Of a stretch of 64,000 nt of DNA, positions 19,209 to 27,170 are shown piece by piece. Made by a program: the position numbers and the translations under genes. The stretch comes from Stakelama saccharophila (GTDB lineage Bacteria > Pseudomonadota > Alphaproteobacteria > Sphingomonadales > Sphingomonadaceae). Under the pieces are notes generated by a model, which saw nothing but the letters and a program-made list of their open reading frames with translations, was not told the DNA's origin and searched no databases. Every line of letters starts with the position of its first letter. Position 1 is the stretch's first letter. Location of the stretch: contig NZ_CP135076.1 in assembly GCF_032229225.1 (NCBI RefSeq), positions 186,001-250,000 of the forward strand, read 5' to 3'.

Positions 19209-21713
19209 ATGTTATCAATTCGTGTTTCGCGTATCGCACTTTGTGCGATGTCGATGGCTGGCGCGGTGCATTGCGCGCCCGTCTTCGCCCAATCGACTCA
19301 GCAGGCTGCTACGGATGACAGCCAGACCGATTCGACATCATCGGAGGGGCAGGAGATCGTCGTCACCGGCCGTGCCGGCAATGACGAGCGCAAGAAGGTC
19401 GACACCAGCTATGCGATCTCGACCATCACCCAGCAGGATCTGCAGATGCGCGCGCCGATCGGCCTTGCCAACGCGCTGAAACAGGTGCCCGGCTTTTACG
19501 TGACCAGCACCTCCGGCGAAATCAGCAACGGCCTGCGCGTGCGCGGCATTCCGAGCGACGGCTATCAGACCGTCGCGCTGCTCGAGGACGGTATTCCGAT
19601 CCAGGCCGATCCGGGCCTCGGCTGGCTGAACGGCGACCAGTCGCTGCGCCTTGACCAGACGGTGGAGCGGATCGAGGTGGTGCGCGGCGGTCCATCCTCG
19701 ATCTTCTATTCCAACGCGCCGGGCGCGGCGATCAACTTCATCACCCGCCGCGGCACCGACCATGTCGAAGGCGAACTGCGCTACGAAGGCGCCAACTATA
19801 ATTCGCACCGCCTAGACGGATGGCTCAGCGGCCCGATCGGATCGAGCGACTGGCGCTTCCTGGCGGGCGGCTATTACCGGCTTTCCGATGGTCAGCACCA
19901 TGTCGGCTACAAGCTCGACAAGGGCGGTCAGTTCCGCGTCAACGTCTCGCGCGATTTCGACCACGGCTCGGTCATGTTCGGGGTGAAGCGGATCGACGAG
20001 AAGGTCGGCAACTGGCGCGGCGGAGTCTATACCACCGACGCCGATGGCGACGTGGTCAGCGTCCCCGGCTTCGATGATCGGCGCGACGCGATCGCCGGCC
20101 CGGACACGCGCTATTTCGATTTCCTCACGCCCGACGGCCCCTATCGTTTCGACGCATCGACCAACGCCACCGTTCGCCTGACGCAGCTCACGTTCGACGC
20201 GAACTACGATCTTTCCGACCGTTTCAAGGTGGAAGAACGCGCGCGATACCGGACGAGCTGGACGCGGCGCAACGAGGTGACGCTCTATAATGTCGCCAAG
20301 GCGAGTGACCTTCTGACGTCGCTATACGGTAATGCGGTGAATGCGGACGCGGGGCAGAGCCTGGGGCTGTTCTATCGCAACACCGGGACGGAGTTCGGTT
20401 ACGCCAACCAGAACGGCAACGGCCTCGCGCTTGTCGATCTCGCGCGGTCGCATACCGTCCCGCTCGACGAGTTCATCACCGACACGCGTGTCACCGGCAA
20501 TCTTGACGCGCTGGGCCATCACGACCTCGCGCTCGGCTTCTATTTCGCCAACGTCAACGAGGAATACAACGTCAACAGCGCGGCGATCCTGACCGACGTC
20601 ACCGACAATGCGTCTGTTCTCGACGCCTATCTGCTCGATGCCGAGGGCAACAAAATCTATCAATTTACCGACAACGGAGTCGCGCAATATGGCGCCGAAT
20701 TCGCCAATTCGAGCGGCGAATCGGACACGATCGCCGTCTATGCCAGCGACGAATGGCAGTTGACGCCGAAGCTGCGCCTCGATGCGGGCATTCGCTGGGA
20801 ACAGATCCGCACCACCGGCCAGGTCGAAGGGCGTGAGACGGTCGATCTGGACCAGAGCCCGACGGCGGCCGACGATTCGGTGGCGGTCGGCAACGGCATC
20901 TTCACGCCGTTCTCGCGCAAGTTCGATCATACCTCCTGGACGGTGGGCGCGAATTACCAGTTCCAGCCCGATTGGGGCTTGTTCCTGCGCTACACCGATG
21001 CCTTCCGGCTGCCGAGCATTTCGAGCTTCATCACCAATGCCGGCGCCGATCCCGTCGTGCAGACGATGAATTTCCTCGAAGGCGGCATCAAGTTTTCACG
21101 ACCGACATTCGATTTCTACCTCACCGGCTTCCGCAGCATCTACAACAGCTACGAGATCGACGATTATCGTGAGGAAGCCGACGGCACGCTGGAGCCGTTC
21201 CGCGTGTTCGGCGACACGCGGACCTGGGGCACCGAGCTGGAGGCGACCTGGCGGCCGGTCGACTGGTTCGACCTGCATGGCTCGTGGACCTGGCAGGATG
21301 CGCGTTTCAGCAGTTTCGTGTTCACCAACAGCGACGGCGTGCTCACCGACTATTCGCATCACAAGCTGAACGGCGTGCCGGCGAACATCTTCCGCCTCAC
21401 GCCGGGCTTCAACCTGTTCGACCGCAAGCTGCGGTTGCAGGCCGACGTGAACTATAATGGCGATCTTTACACCGATGTCGCCAACGACATCCGGTTGCCG
21501 TCCTATTGGACGCTCGACATCGACGCCAGCTACAATGTCACGCCGCGGTTGCAGCTCAACCTGATCGTCGAGAACGTCACCAACACCTTCGGGCTGGTCA
21601 ACGGCAATCCGCGCGCCGGCACGATCGACAACAGCGAGGCGGGACAGGCGATCTTCATCGGCAGTTCGCTCGCGGCGCGCAGTTTCCGCGGTGCGATCAC
21701 CTATCGTTTCTGA
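19209..21713 (+). CDS. TonB-dependent outer-membrane receptor
   Basis: 834 aa. A signal peptide ends near PVFAQ (residue 28). A TonB-box-like EIVVTGR lies at about 49, a plug domain at about 65-190 contains RVRGIPSDGYQTVALLEDGI and VEVVRGG-type VERIEVVRGGPSSIFY, and a 22-strand-like barrel ends in RGAITYRF with terminal Phe. It imports a ligand too large or scarce for porins using proton-motive force via TonB. I chose ATG at 19209 because it gives a normal signal peptide; in-frame upstream starts at 19053 or 19164 would run through the operator. It is followed by TetR and two exported phosphoesterase-type genes, so the ligand may be a phosphorylated compound. The ligand is not readable from sequence. 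Confidence 0.93.
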   Translation: MLSIRVSRIALCAMSMAGAVHCAPVFAQSTQQAATDDSQTDSTSSEGQEIVVTGRAGNDERKKVDTSYAISTITQQDLQMRAPIGLANALKQVPGFYVTSTSGEISNGLRVRGIPSDGYQTVALLEDGIPIQADPGLGWLNGDQSLRLDQTVERIEVVRGGPSSIFYSNAPGAAINFITRRGTDHVEGELRYEGANYNSHRLDGWLSGPIGSSDWRFLAGGYYRLSDGQHHVGYKLDKGGQFRVNVSRDFDHGSVMFGVKRIDEKVGNWRGGVYTTDADGDVVSVPGFDDRRDAIAGPDTRYFDFLTPDGPYRFDASTNATVRLTQLTFDANYDLSDRFKVEERARYRTSWTRRNEVTLYNVAKASDLLTSLYGNAVNADAGQSLGLFYRNTGTEFGYANQNGNGLALVDLARSHTVPLDEFITDTRVTGNLDALGHHDLALGFYFANVNEEYNVNSAAILTDVTDNASVLDAYLLDAEGNKIYQFTDNGVAQYGAEFANSSGESDTIAVYASDEWQLTPKLRLDAGIRWEQIRTTGQVEGRETVDLDQSPTAADDSVAVGNGIFTPFSRKFDHTSWTVGANYQFQPDWGLFLRYTDAFRLPSISSFITNAGADPVVQTMNFLEGGIKFSRPTFDFYLTGFRSIYNSYEIDDYREEADGTLEPFRVFGDTRTWGTELEATWRPVDWFDLHGSWTWQDARFSSFVFTNSDGVLTDYSHHKLNGVPANIFRLTPGFNLFDRKLRLQADVNYNGDLYTDVANDIRLPSYWTLDIDASYNVTPRLQLNLIVENVTNTFGLVNGNPRAGTIDNSEAGQAIFIGSSLAARSFRGAITYRF

Positions 21714-21780
21714 GGCTTTGGCGAGCCGGTGTTCCGTTCGGGAGCGCCGGCCGCTGTTTTGCGGGCCTGTATGACGCGGT

Positions 21781-21820
21781 GCTGCGGCCCGACCCGCAGC
21801 AGCTTTACCTTTTGATTTTG
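21781..21820 (+). terminator. Intrinsic terminator-like hairpin after the TonB receptor
   Basis: A 7-bp perfect stem GCTGCGG/CCGCAGC (21781-21800, loop CCCGAC) is followed by a T-rich stretch with TTTACCTTTTGATTTT to 21820. It lies 68 nt after the receptor stop and would separate receptor from regulator transcription. Confidence 0.5.
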
Positions 21821-21837
21821 TTCTCCGAAGATCATGC

Positions 21838-21847
21838 GATAGCTATC
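21838..21847 (+). promoter_or_regulatory. Short GATAGCTATC palindrome upstream of the TetR gene
   Basis: GATAGCTATC is a 10-bp palindrome made of the same half-sites (GATAGC, GCTATC) found with a 4-nt spacer before the hydrolase gene. It lies 67 nt before the TetR ATG and could serve autoregulation. The different spacing makes this weaker than the other two sites. Confidence 0.35.
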
Positions 21848-21914
21848 ATTACCCTTTCGCTGCGGCGACTGCCGCCATCCGGAGGGAAAAAATAGAATCG
21901 ATGCAGGAGAGCCG

Positions 21915-22574
21915 ATGCCGTCGCCACCCTATCGCGAACCACGCCAGGAACGCTCGCGGCGCACCTTCGAGGCGCTGCTCGATGCGGCGGGCGTTCTGCT
22001 CGGCGAGGTGGGGATCGAGCGGATTTCGACCAATCTGATCTGCGAGCGGGCCAACGTCACGCCGCCGGCATTCTACCGCTATTTCGACGACAAATATGCG
22101 ATCGTTCAGGCGCTGGCCGAGCGCATGATGGGGCGGCAGAATGCCGCGTTCGAAGCTTGGGCCAAGCGGTATCGCGATTGCGGACTCGAGGTGCTGTCCG
22201 ACAAGATCCTGGAATTGATGCAGGCCATGGCCGTCATCACGGGCGGCCAGCCCGGCGCCATGTGGATCATGCGCGCGCTGCGGGCGGTTCCGTCGCTGGC
22301 GCCGCTGCGGCTTTATTCGCATAATTACGTCGCCGACGCGCTGACGGACATATATCTTCGCTATCTGCCCCAGGTGCCGCGCCCGCTCCTGCGCCGCCGC
22401 GTCCGCATGGGCGTGGAGATGGCCTATTCGATCGACGAGATGCTCAAGGAAGAGGATGTCGACGAGGCACAGTTGCTCGAAGACGCCCATTTCGTCCTGA
22501 AGGCGATGTTCCACTATCCCGAATATACGGCGGGTCCCGGCAGCACCACCGCGGACGAACCGCCTGCCTCCTGA
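21915..22574 (+). CDS. TetR/AcrR family transcriptional regulator
   Basis: 219 aa. N-terminal TetR helix-turn-helix at about 12-60: RQERSRRTFEALLDAAGVLL, then ERISTNLICERANVTPPAFY and RYFDDKYAIVQAL. The C-terminal ligand-binding domain is helical and not matched to a known inducer class. ATG at 21915, GCAGGAGAGCCG upstream. It sits between two genes that share an operator-like repeat (19156-19173, 22625-22642), so it is the obvious candidate regulator of both, probably as a repressor released by a compound derived from the receptor's substrate. Confidence 0.93.
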   Translation: MPSPPYREPRQERSRRTFEALLDAAGVLLGEVGIERISTNLICERANVTPPAFYRYFDDKYAIVQALAERMMGRQNAAFEAWAKRYRDCGLEVLSDKILELMQAMAVITGGQPGAMWIMRALRAVPSLAPLRLYSHNYVADALTDIYLRYLPQVPRPLLRRRVRMGVEMAYSIDEMLKEEDVDEAQLLEDAHFVLKAMFHYPEYTAGPGSTTADEPPAS

Positions 22575-22612
22575 TCGGCAGGGCGACAGGCCACCGCCCG
22601 GAATTTCGTCGA

Positions 22613-22642
22613 CCGTCATAAAAGTGATAGCAATCGCTATCA
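22613..22642 (+). promoter_or_regulatory. Perfect operator palindrome upstream of the PHP hydrolase gene
   Basis: CCGTCATAAAA at 22613-22623, then TGATAGCAATCGCTATCA at 22625-22642, a 7-bp perfect inverted repeat with a 4-nt spacer. It ends 33 nt before the ATG at 22676. It matches the receptor-upstream element at 19144-19173 in block order, spacing and distance to the start codon. Confidence 0.65.
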
Positions 22643-22675
22643 TACGGGCCGCGGTTTTCGGAAAATGGGGGTACG

Positions 22676-23923
22676 ATGGTTCAGGAATGCGTGATTCGGC
22701 GAACGGCGGGGTGGAGCCGGCGGGCGTGGTTGGCCGCGGCGGCAACGGCGTTGTTCACTTCGCAGGCGTCAGCCGCGCCCCAAGGCCCCGCCATTCCCGC
22801 GAGGCTCCCACCTGCGACAAGCCTGACGCAAGGCGTGTGGCTGAAAGGCGACCTCCACCTCCATTCGCGGCACAGCAAGGATTCGACCAACAATCCCGAG
22901 GCGAAGATCATCCATTTCGCCGAGAAGGCCGGCTTCGACTATCTCGCGATCACCGATCACGACAATCACGTCCATGGCGACGTCGCGCATAACACCTGGA
23001 GCGACCCGGAATTCCATTCGGACAAGGTGCTGCTGCTGTACGGCGCCGAATGGACAACCGATCGCGGCCACGGCAACGTGTTTTCTGCAAAGCCCTATGA
23101 CCATCAGAGGCTCTACGACGTGCGCGATGCGCGCGATCGGCAGATCATGGCGGTGAAGAAGGCGCTGGGGGTGCACCTGTCGGCCAACCATCCGGCGAAC
23201 AGCGACCATTTCGGATTTTCGTTCGACCTGGTCGATTCGATCGAGGTATGGAACTCGACGGTCTGGCCCAAGAACCGGTCGGCGGTCCTGGTCTGGGACG
23301 ACATGCTCAAATCGGGCCGGATGATAACCGGCCGCGGCGGCAGCGATTCGCATCATGGCGCGCCCGACACGCCGGCGCAGACGACGCCCCGCAGCATAGA
23401 GGCGACTGCGAACTATGTCGGCACACCGACGACCTGGGTGTTCGCCGCCGCGCGAACGAAGCAGGCGGTCGTCGACGCACTGACCGACGGCCGCGTGTCG
23501 GTCAGCGCCAATCCCGATGATCCGCGCGTCGAGTTCTATGCCGATGTCGACGGTGACGGGCGGATGGACATGATGATGGGCGATGACGCGAAGCCGAGTG
23601 GCAAGCCCGTAACGTTCGAGATCAAGCTGGTCGGCGGCGGCATTCGGGGCGCCGTGTACAAGGTGAAGGTCGTGAAGAACGGAGAGGATTTCCGCAGCCT
23701 CGACACCGATCCGAAGACCCAAATGGCGAGCTTCACCGATACGCCGGCGCCGGACGCGCGGACCTATTACCGGCTGGAGGTCGAAGGGCCGCAAACCCCA
23801 TATCCCGAAGTGCCCAATTCCATGGCGCTGAGTGGCAATATGGTGGGCCTCTCCAACCCGATCTACTTCAACTACGACCCGGCCTTCCGAGGCTCGGGCA
23901 CTTCTGTTTCCGGCGCAAAATAA
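22676..23923 (+). CDS. Exported PHP/CehA-type metallohydrolase
   Basis: 415 aa. A Tat-like signal (SRRAWLAAAATALF, residues 14-27) with cleavage near ASAA suggests folding before export. The PHP-domain metal motifs are intact: DLHLHS at 59-64, TDHDNH around 93-98 and SDSHH at 223-227. The overall form resembles CehA/McbA-family hydrolases, whose members cleave phosphoesters or carbamate/amide-type bonds. The last 130 residues form a beta-rich domain. ATG at 22676 lies 33 nt after the operator. Its stop overlaps the next start (TAATG). With the TonB receptor it probably processes the imported ligand in the periplasm. The substrate is unknown. Confidence 0.85.
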   Translation: MVQECVIRRTAGWSRRAWLAAAATALFTSQASAAPQGPAIPARLPPATSLTQGVWLKGDLHLHSRHSKDSTNNPEAKIIHFAEKAGFDYLAITDHDNHVHGDVAHNTWSDPEFHSDKVLLLYGAEWTTDRGHGNVFSAKPYDHQRLYDVRDARDRQIMAVKKALGVHLSANHPANSDHFGFSFDLVDSIEVWNSTVWPKNRSAVLVWDDMLKSGRMITGRGGSDSHHGAPDTPAQTTPRSIEATANYVGTPTTWVFAAARTKQAVVDALTDGRVSVSANPDDPRVEFYADVDGDGRMDMMMGDDAKPSGKPVTFEIKLVGGGIRGAVYKVKVVKNGEDFRSLDTDPKTQMASFTDTPAPDARTYYRLEVEGPQTPYPEVPNSMALSGNMVGLSNPIYFNYDPAFRGSGTSVSGAK

Positions 23924-24486
23924 TGAAGGTCCCGGCAATGGCGACTATCGTCTCCACGCTCCGCAACATGCGCGGCGGCATCGGCGGCAGTTTGTTGCTC
24001 GGCGCGGCGATGCTCTCGCCCGCGTCGGCGAGAGCCGCGCCGCGTTGCGACCTCAAGGCGCCGAATGCCGCCGAAGCCGGGGCAGGCTGCGCGAAAGCCT
24101 GGATGGATCGCAACCTCAAGCTCAACGACCTGATGGCGGTGGGCACGCACAACAGCTACAAACATGCGATCCCGCCGCGCGATTATGCGCTGATCGCGGC
24201 CAAATATCCGCAGATCTGGAAAGTCGACTATGCGCACAAGAGCCTGACCGCGCAGCTCGACAAGGGCGCGCGCCAGCTCGAGATCGACGTCGTCTACGAT
24301 CCCAAGGGCGGTCGCTTCATCGAAGTTTGGGAGGGCGACATGCTGGCGAAGATGTTCAGCGACGTTCGCAACCCGTTCGCACATGGGCCGGGGCAATCGC
24401 CGATGCCCACGCTATCGCCGGAGCAAACGAACTGGACGATCGAAACCGCAATGACGTGGATCAAGAGCCTAGTTCGCCGCTTCTAA
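23923..24486 (+). CDS. Truncated PI-PLC (Ca2+-dependent, C1-like) family protein
   Basis: 187 aa. A membrane/signal-like segment (GGSLLLGAAMLSPASARA) precedes the start of a PI-PLC X-like domain: LMAVGTHNSYKHAI with the catalytic-type His, then VDYAHKSLTAQLDKGARQLE and IDVVYDPKGGRF with metal-site residues. Full-length members of this family are about 400 aa, but here recognisable homology ends near residue 130 and about 50 unrelated residues follow to the stop. The second half of the barrel, including the second catalytic region, is missing, so an active enzyme is unlikely. It is coupled to the PHP gene (TAATG) and ends 74 nt before tRNA-Ser. Probably a decaying gene. Confidence 0.7.
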   Translation: MKVPAMATIVSTLRNMRGGIGGSLLLGAAMLSPASARAAPRCDLKAPNAAEAGAGCAKAWMDRNLKLNDLMAVGTHNSYKHAIPPRDYALIAAKYPQIWKVDYAHKSLTAQLDKGARQLEIDVVYDPKGGRFIEVWEGDMLAKMFSDVRNPFAHGPGQSPMPTLSPEQTNWTIETAMTWIKSLVRRF

Positions 24487-24560
24487 GGCAACTTTGAAGG
24501 CGGACATTATGGCGGACAGGACCGCCGCGCTGCGACTAAGTGATTGTTTACCTCAGGAAA

Positions 24561-24651
24561 TGGCGGAGCGGGAGGGATTCGAACCCTCGATACGGGGTTG
24601 CCGTATACTCACTTTCCAGGCGAGCGCCTTCGACCACTCGGCCACCGCTCC
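24561..24651 (-). tRNA. tRNA-Ser (anticodon GGA)
   Basis: Minus-strand gene: 5' GGAGCGGTGGCCGAGTGG, long-variable-arm class II shape, anticodon loop CTGGAAA, T-arm GGTTCGAATCC, acceptor end CCGCTCC with discriminator G, and CCA encoded at 24563-24561. The acceptor stem pairs perfectly over 7 bp. It decodes UCC/UCU. Its 3' end faces the accessory module at 19-24.5 kb, the orientation expected if tRNA-directed integration had ever occurred there. Confidence 0.97.
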
Positions 24652-24746
24652 GCATACCGGGAAAGGCGCCACCTAAGGCCTGTCGCGGCACGACGCAAGC
24701 GCTTGCGCGATTGCCATGGCGGCGCCGACGTGCCAGCGTCGCGATC

Positions 24747-25596
24747 ATGATCCTGTCGCTGCTCGCACTCGCCGCCGCCGCCCAGGCTGCCGACGCCAAA
24801 GGCATCGGACCCGATCGAGGCGGACTGGAAGGATATTCCCGCCGACGAGCTGCTGGTGATGACACTGAAGGACGGCGAACGCATTCTCATTCGCCTGGCG
24901 CCCGACCGTGCGCCGGTTCACGTCGCCAACATTCGCGCCCTCGCTCATGCGCATTGGTGGGACGGGACCAGCATCTACCGGGTGCAGGACAATTATGTCG
25001 CGCAGTGGGGCGACGTGACGGAGGATAAGCCGCTTCCCCGTCCGGTCGTGGCCAATCCGCCGCCCGAATATGCCGGCGGCGCGGCCGCCCCCGCCGTTCG
25101 GCTTTCACGGCCGGACCCCTATTCGGATTGGGCCGGCGTTTCGGCCGATGGCTGGCCGGTCGCGGGCAATGACCGCCGTTCATGGCTGCCGCATTGCTAT
25201 GCCATGGTCGGCGTCGCGCGCAACCTGGCGCCCAGCACCGGCAGCGGCGCCGAACTCTATACGGTAATCGGTCACGCGCCGCGCCATCTGGACCGTAATA
25301 TCGCCGTGATCGGGCGGATCATCGAGGGTGTCGAGCATCTCTCCGCCCTGCCCCGCGGCAAGGGCGATCTCGGCTTCTACGCCGATGCGTCGCGCCGGGT
25401 GCCGATCGCGCGCATACGGCTCGCCTCCGACCTTCCGCGAAGCGAACGCCCGCATTACCAGTATCGTGCGGCCGACAACCCGCGTTTTCGCGCCTATGTG
25501 CACGAGCGCGAGAACCGCCAGCCCCCCTTCTTCACCGTTCCGGCGGGCGGCGCGGACATCTGCAACGTGCCGCTGGCGGTACGCAAGCGGCCCTGA
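24747..25596 (+). pseudogene. Exported cyclophilin-type peptidyl-prolyl isomerase with an apparent frameshift
   Basis: Two frames make up one gene. From ATG 24747 a signal peptide (ILSLLALAAAAQAADAKG) is encoded in one frame. The mature cyclophilin-like protein is in the next frame, readable from about 24793 (SDPIEADWKDIPADELLVMT) to the stop at 25596, with RILIRLAPDRAPVHVANIRA, WWDGTSIYRVQDNYVAQWGD and YAMVGVARN. The second frame has a stop (TGA at 24748) and no start codon before GTG 24856, which would lack the signal and the first strand. One extra base between about 24765 and 24795 would explain it. This could be a real mutation or a sequencing error. Confidence 0.75.
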
Positions 25597-25605
25597 CGCG
25601 GCGGT

Positions 25606-26187
25606 TCAGCGGCCGATCCAGTCGGCCACCTCGGTCGCGACCTGATTGGCCGCCTGGTTGAGCGCGCGGCCCACCGGCTGCGGCTCGATCGCGGTTACCG
25701 GCACGCGCGCCTCGAAGCGGCGATTGGCGACGACGCGGCTGTCGGCCCGCACCAGCGAAGCGTCATAGGTGACCACCGCCTCGCGCGTTTCGGCGTCGAT
25801 GGTGAAGCTGCGCAACTCGCCGGTGAGCTGGGCGCCGGGATCGACCATCCCCCGCGCCGCGCCGACGACGATACGGCCGGTCCGCGCCGAAATCGTGTCG
25901 GACAGGAGCCGCGCGAACAGGCGCGCCGGCGGTTCGACCCACTGCGCGTCCTTCACATAGGCGATCGAGGTGTCGCTGGCCTGCACCGGCACCCGCTGCA
26001 CCGCCAGTTCCTGCGGCACGCTCGGCACCCGGACGCTGATCGTGGGGCTGTCGGCGGAGCTTCGGGTCTTCCCCGGCTCCACCCGGGCGGCGCTGTCCAG
26101 CGCCAGCAGCGACGGCGGCGGCTCGTTGCCGAACTTCACGCAGGCGCCGAGCAGCAACAGCCCGGCCAGGGGGATCGACCTCGTCAT
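25606..26187 (-). CDS. ABC-transport auxiliary lipoprotein (Mla-associated, PqiC/DUF330-like)
   Basis: 193 aa. Lipoprotein signal with lipobox LLLGAC (Cys16), so exported and lipid-anchored. The mature part shows the ABC-type auxiliary pattern TISVRVPSVPQELAVQRVPV, AYVKDAQWVEPPARLFARLL and a long helical end LNQAANQVATEVADWIG. Last gene of the operon mlaE-like, mlaF-like, mlaD-like, lipoprotein, 5 nt after the MlaD-like stop. It probably sits at the outer membrane and docks the periplasmic MCE protein. Confidence 0.88.
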   Translation of the reverse strand: MTRSIPLAGLLLLGACVKFGNEPPPSLLALDSAARVEPGKTRSSADSPTISVRVPSVPQELAVQRVPVQASDTSIAYVKDAQWVEPPARLFARLLSDTISARTGRIVVGAARGMVDPGAQLTGELRSFTIDAETREAVVTYDASLVRADSRVVANRRFEARVPVTAIEPQPVGRALNQAANQVATEVADWIGR

Positions 26188-26192
26188 GATGC

Positions 26193-27170
26193 TCACTGGC
26201 TGTCGTCCTTGGGTTCGTAATCGGGAAGCTTCGGGGATGCGAGGATCGAGGTGGCGCCGCGCTGGTCCACCTTCTGCGCCACGGAATTCAGCGCCTCGGT
26301 CATCTGGCGGAGATCGCGGACGAGCTGGTTGACCTCTGGCATGGTCTGCCCGGAGAAGGTCTTGAGCCCCGGCCGGGCGTCGCCGATCGCGCTGTCGAGC
26401 GTTTCCATGCTGTGTTGCGCCGACTGGACCGCCCGGTTGAGATTGCCCATGGCCGGCTTCACGTCCTGCGCCAGCACCTGATCCGTGGTGTCGGCCAGCT
26501 CCCCTATCTGCTGGGCCGCATCGCCGGCCTTCTGGATGGCGATCCGCGTTTCGGCCAGCGTCGCCGCGATCTCGGGTCCGCGATCCGCGAGCGCGTCGGT
26601 CAGCCGATTGGTATTTTCCAGGATCCCGGCGATCGAGGCCTGGTTCTTGTCGGACAGCAACTCGGTCAACCGCTCGGTCAGCGTCGTCAGGCGCTCGAGA
26701 AGCTGCGGCGCGGAGCTGAGGATCGCGCCGAGCCCGCCCTGCTTGGTCGGAATGACGGGCACGCCCAGCGGGCAGTCCATGCCGGGATCCTTGTCCGGAC
26801 AGCGTATGGGCGGTGCGCCCTTGATCGCGCCGTCGAGCTGGACCTGGCTCACGCCGGTAAAGCCGATCCCCTGGATCGTCGCCGTCGTACCCTGAAGGAC
26901 GGGCACATCCTGGTCGACGGAGATGCGGACACGCACATATTGCGGGTCCTTCTCGAAGATCGCGATCTCCTTCACCTGGCCGGAAGGCACGCCGGAATAG
27001 GCTACCGGCGACCCCTTGTTGAGGCCGTCGACCGCCTCCTTGAAGAAGATGTCGTAATATTTCTCCGACGTTCCGCTCACCTGGGCCAGCCACACCGTGA
27101 AGAGCGCGAGCACGGCCAGCAGGATCAGCACCACCGCGCCGACGAGAACATGGTTCGAGCGTGTTTCCAT
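26193..27170 (-). CDS. MCE-domain protein (MlaD-like substrate-binding subunit)
   Basis: 325 aa. One N-terminal membrane helix (VLVGAVVLILLAVLALFTVW), then an MCE domain (about 38-120: YYDIFFKEAVDGLNKGSPVA, YSGVPSGQVKEI, IQGIGFTGVSQVQLDG). A long helical, Gln/Asp/Thr-rich tail (about 150-310) probably forms an oligomeric needle. Longer than E. coli MlaD (about 183 aa), closer to the form with extended helices. It binds lipids between membranes. Start ATG at 27170 overlaps the ATPase stop (27170-27172). Confidence 0.9.
   Translation of the reverse strand: METRSNHVLVGAVVLILLAVLALFTVWLAQVSGTSEKYYDIFFKEAVDGLNKGSPVAYSGVPSGQVKEIAIFEKDPQYVRVRISVDQDVPVLQGTTATIQGIGFTGVSQVQLDGAIKGAPPIRCPDKDPGMDCPLGVPVIPTKQGGLGAILSSAPQLLERLTTLTERLTELLSDKNQASIAGILENTNRLTDALADRGPEIAATLAETRIAIQKAGDAAQQIGELADTTDQVLAQDVKPAMGNLNRAVQSAQHSMETLDSAIGDARPGLKTFSGQTMPEVNQLVRDLRQMTEALNSVAQKVDQRGATSILASPKLPDYEPKDDSQ

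Noticed and set aside
24561..24651. tRNA-Ser as an attachment site for an island covering 19-24.5 kb
   Set aside because: No integrase gene and no second copy of the tRNA 3' end found in the window; kept only as a possibility in the truncated-gene finding.
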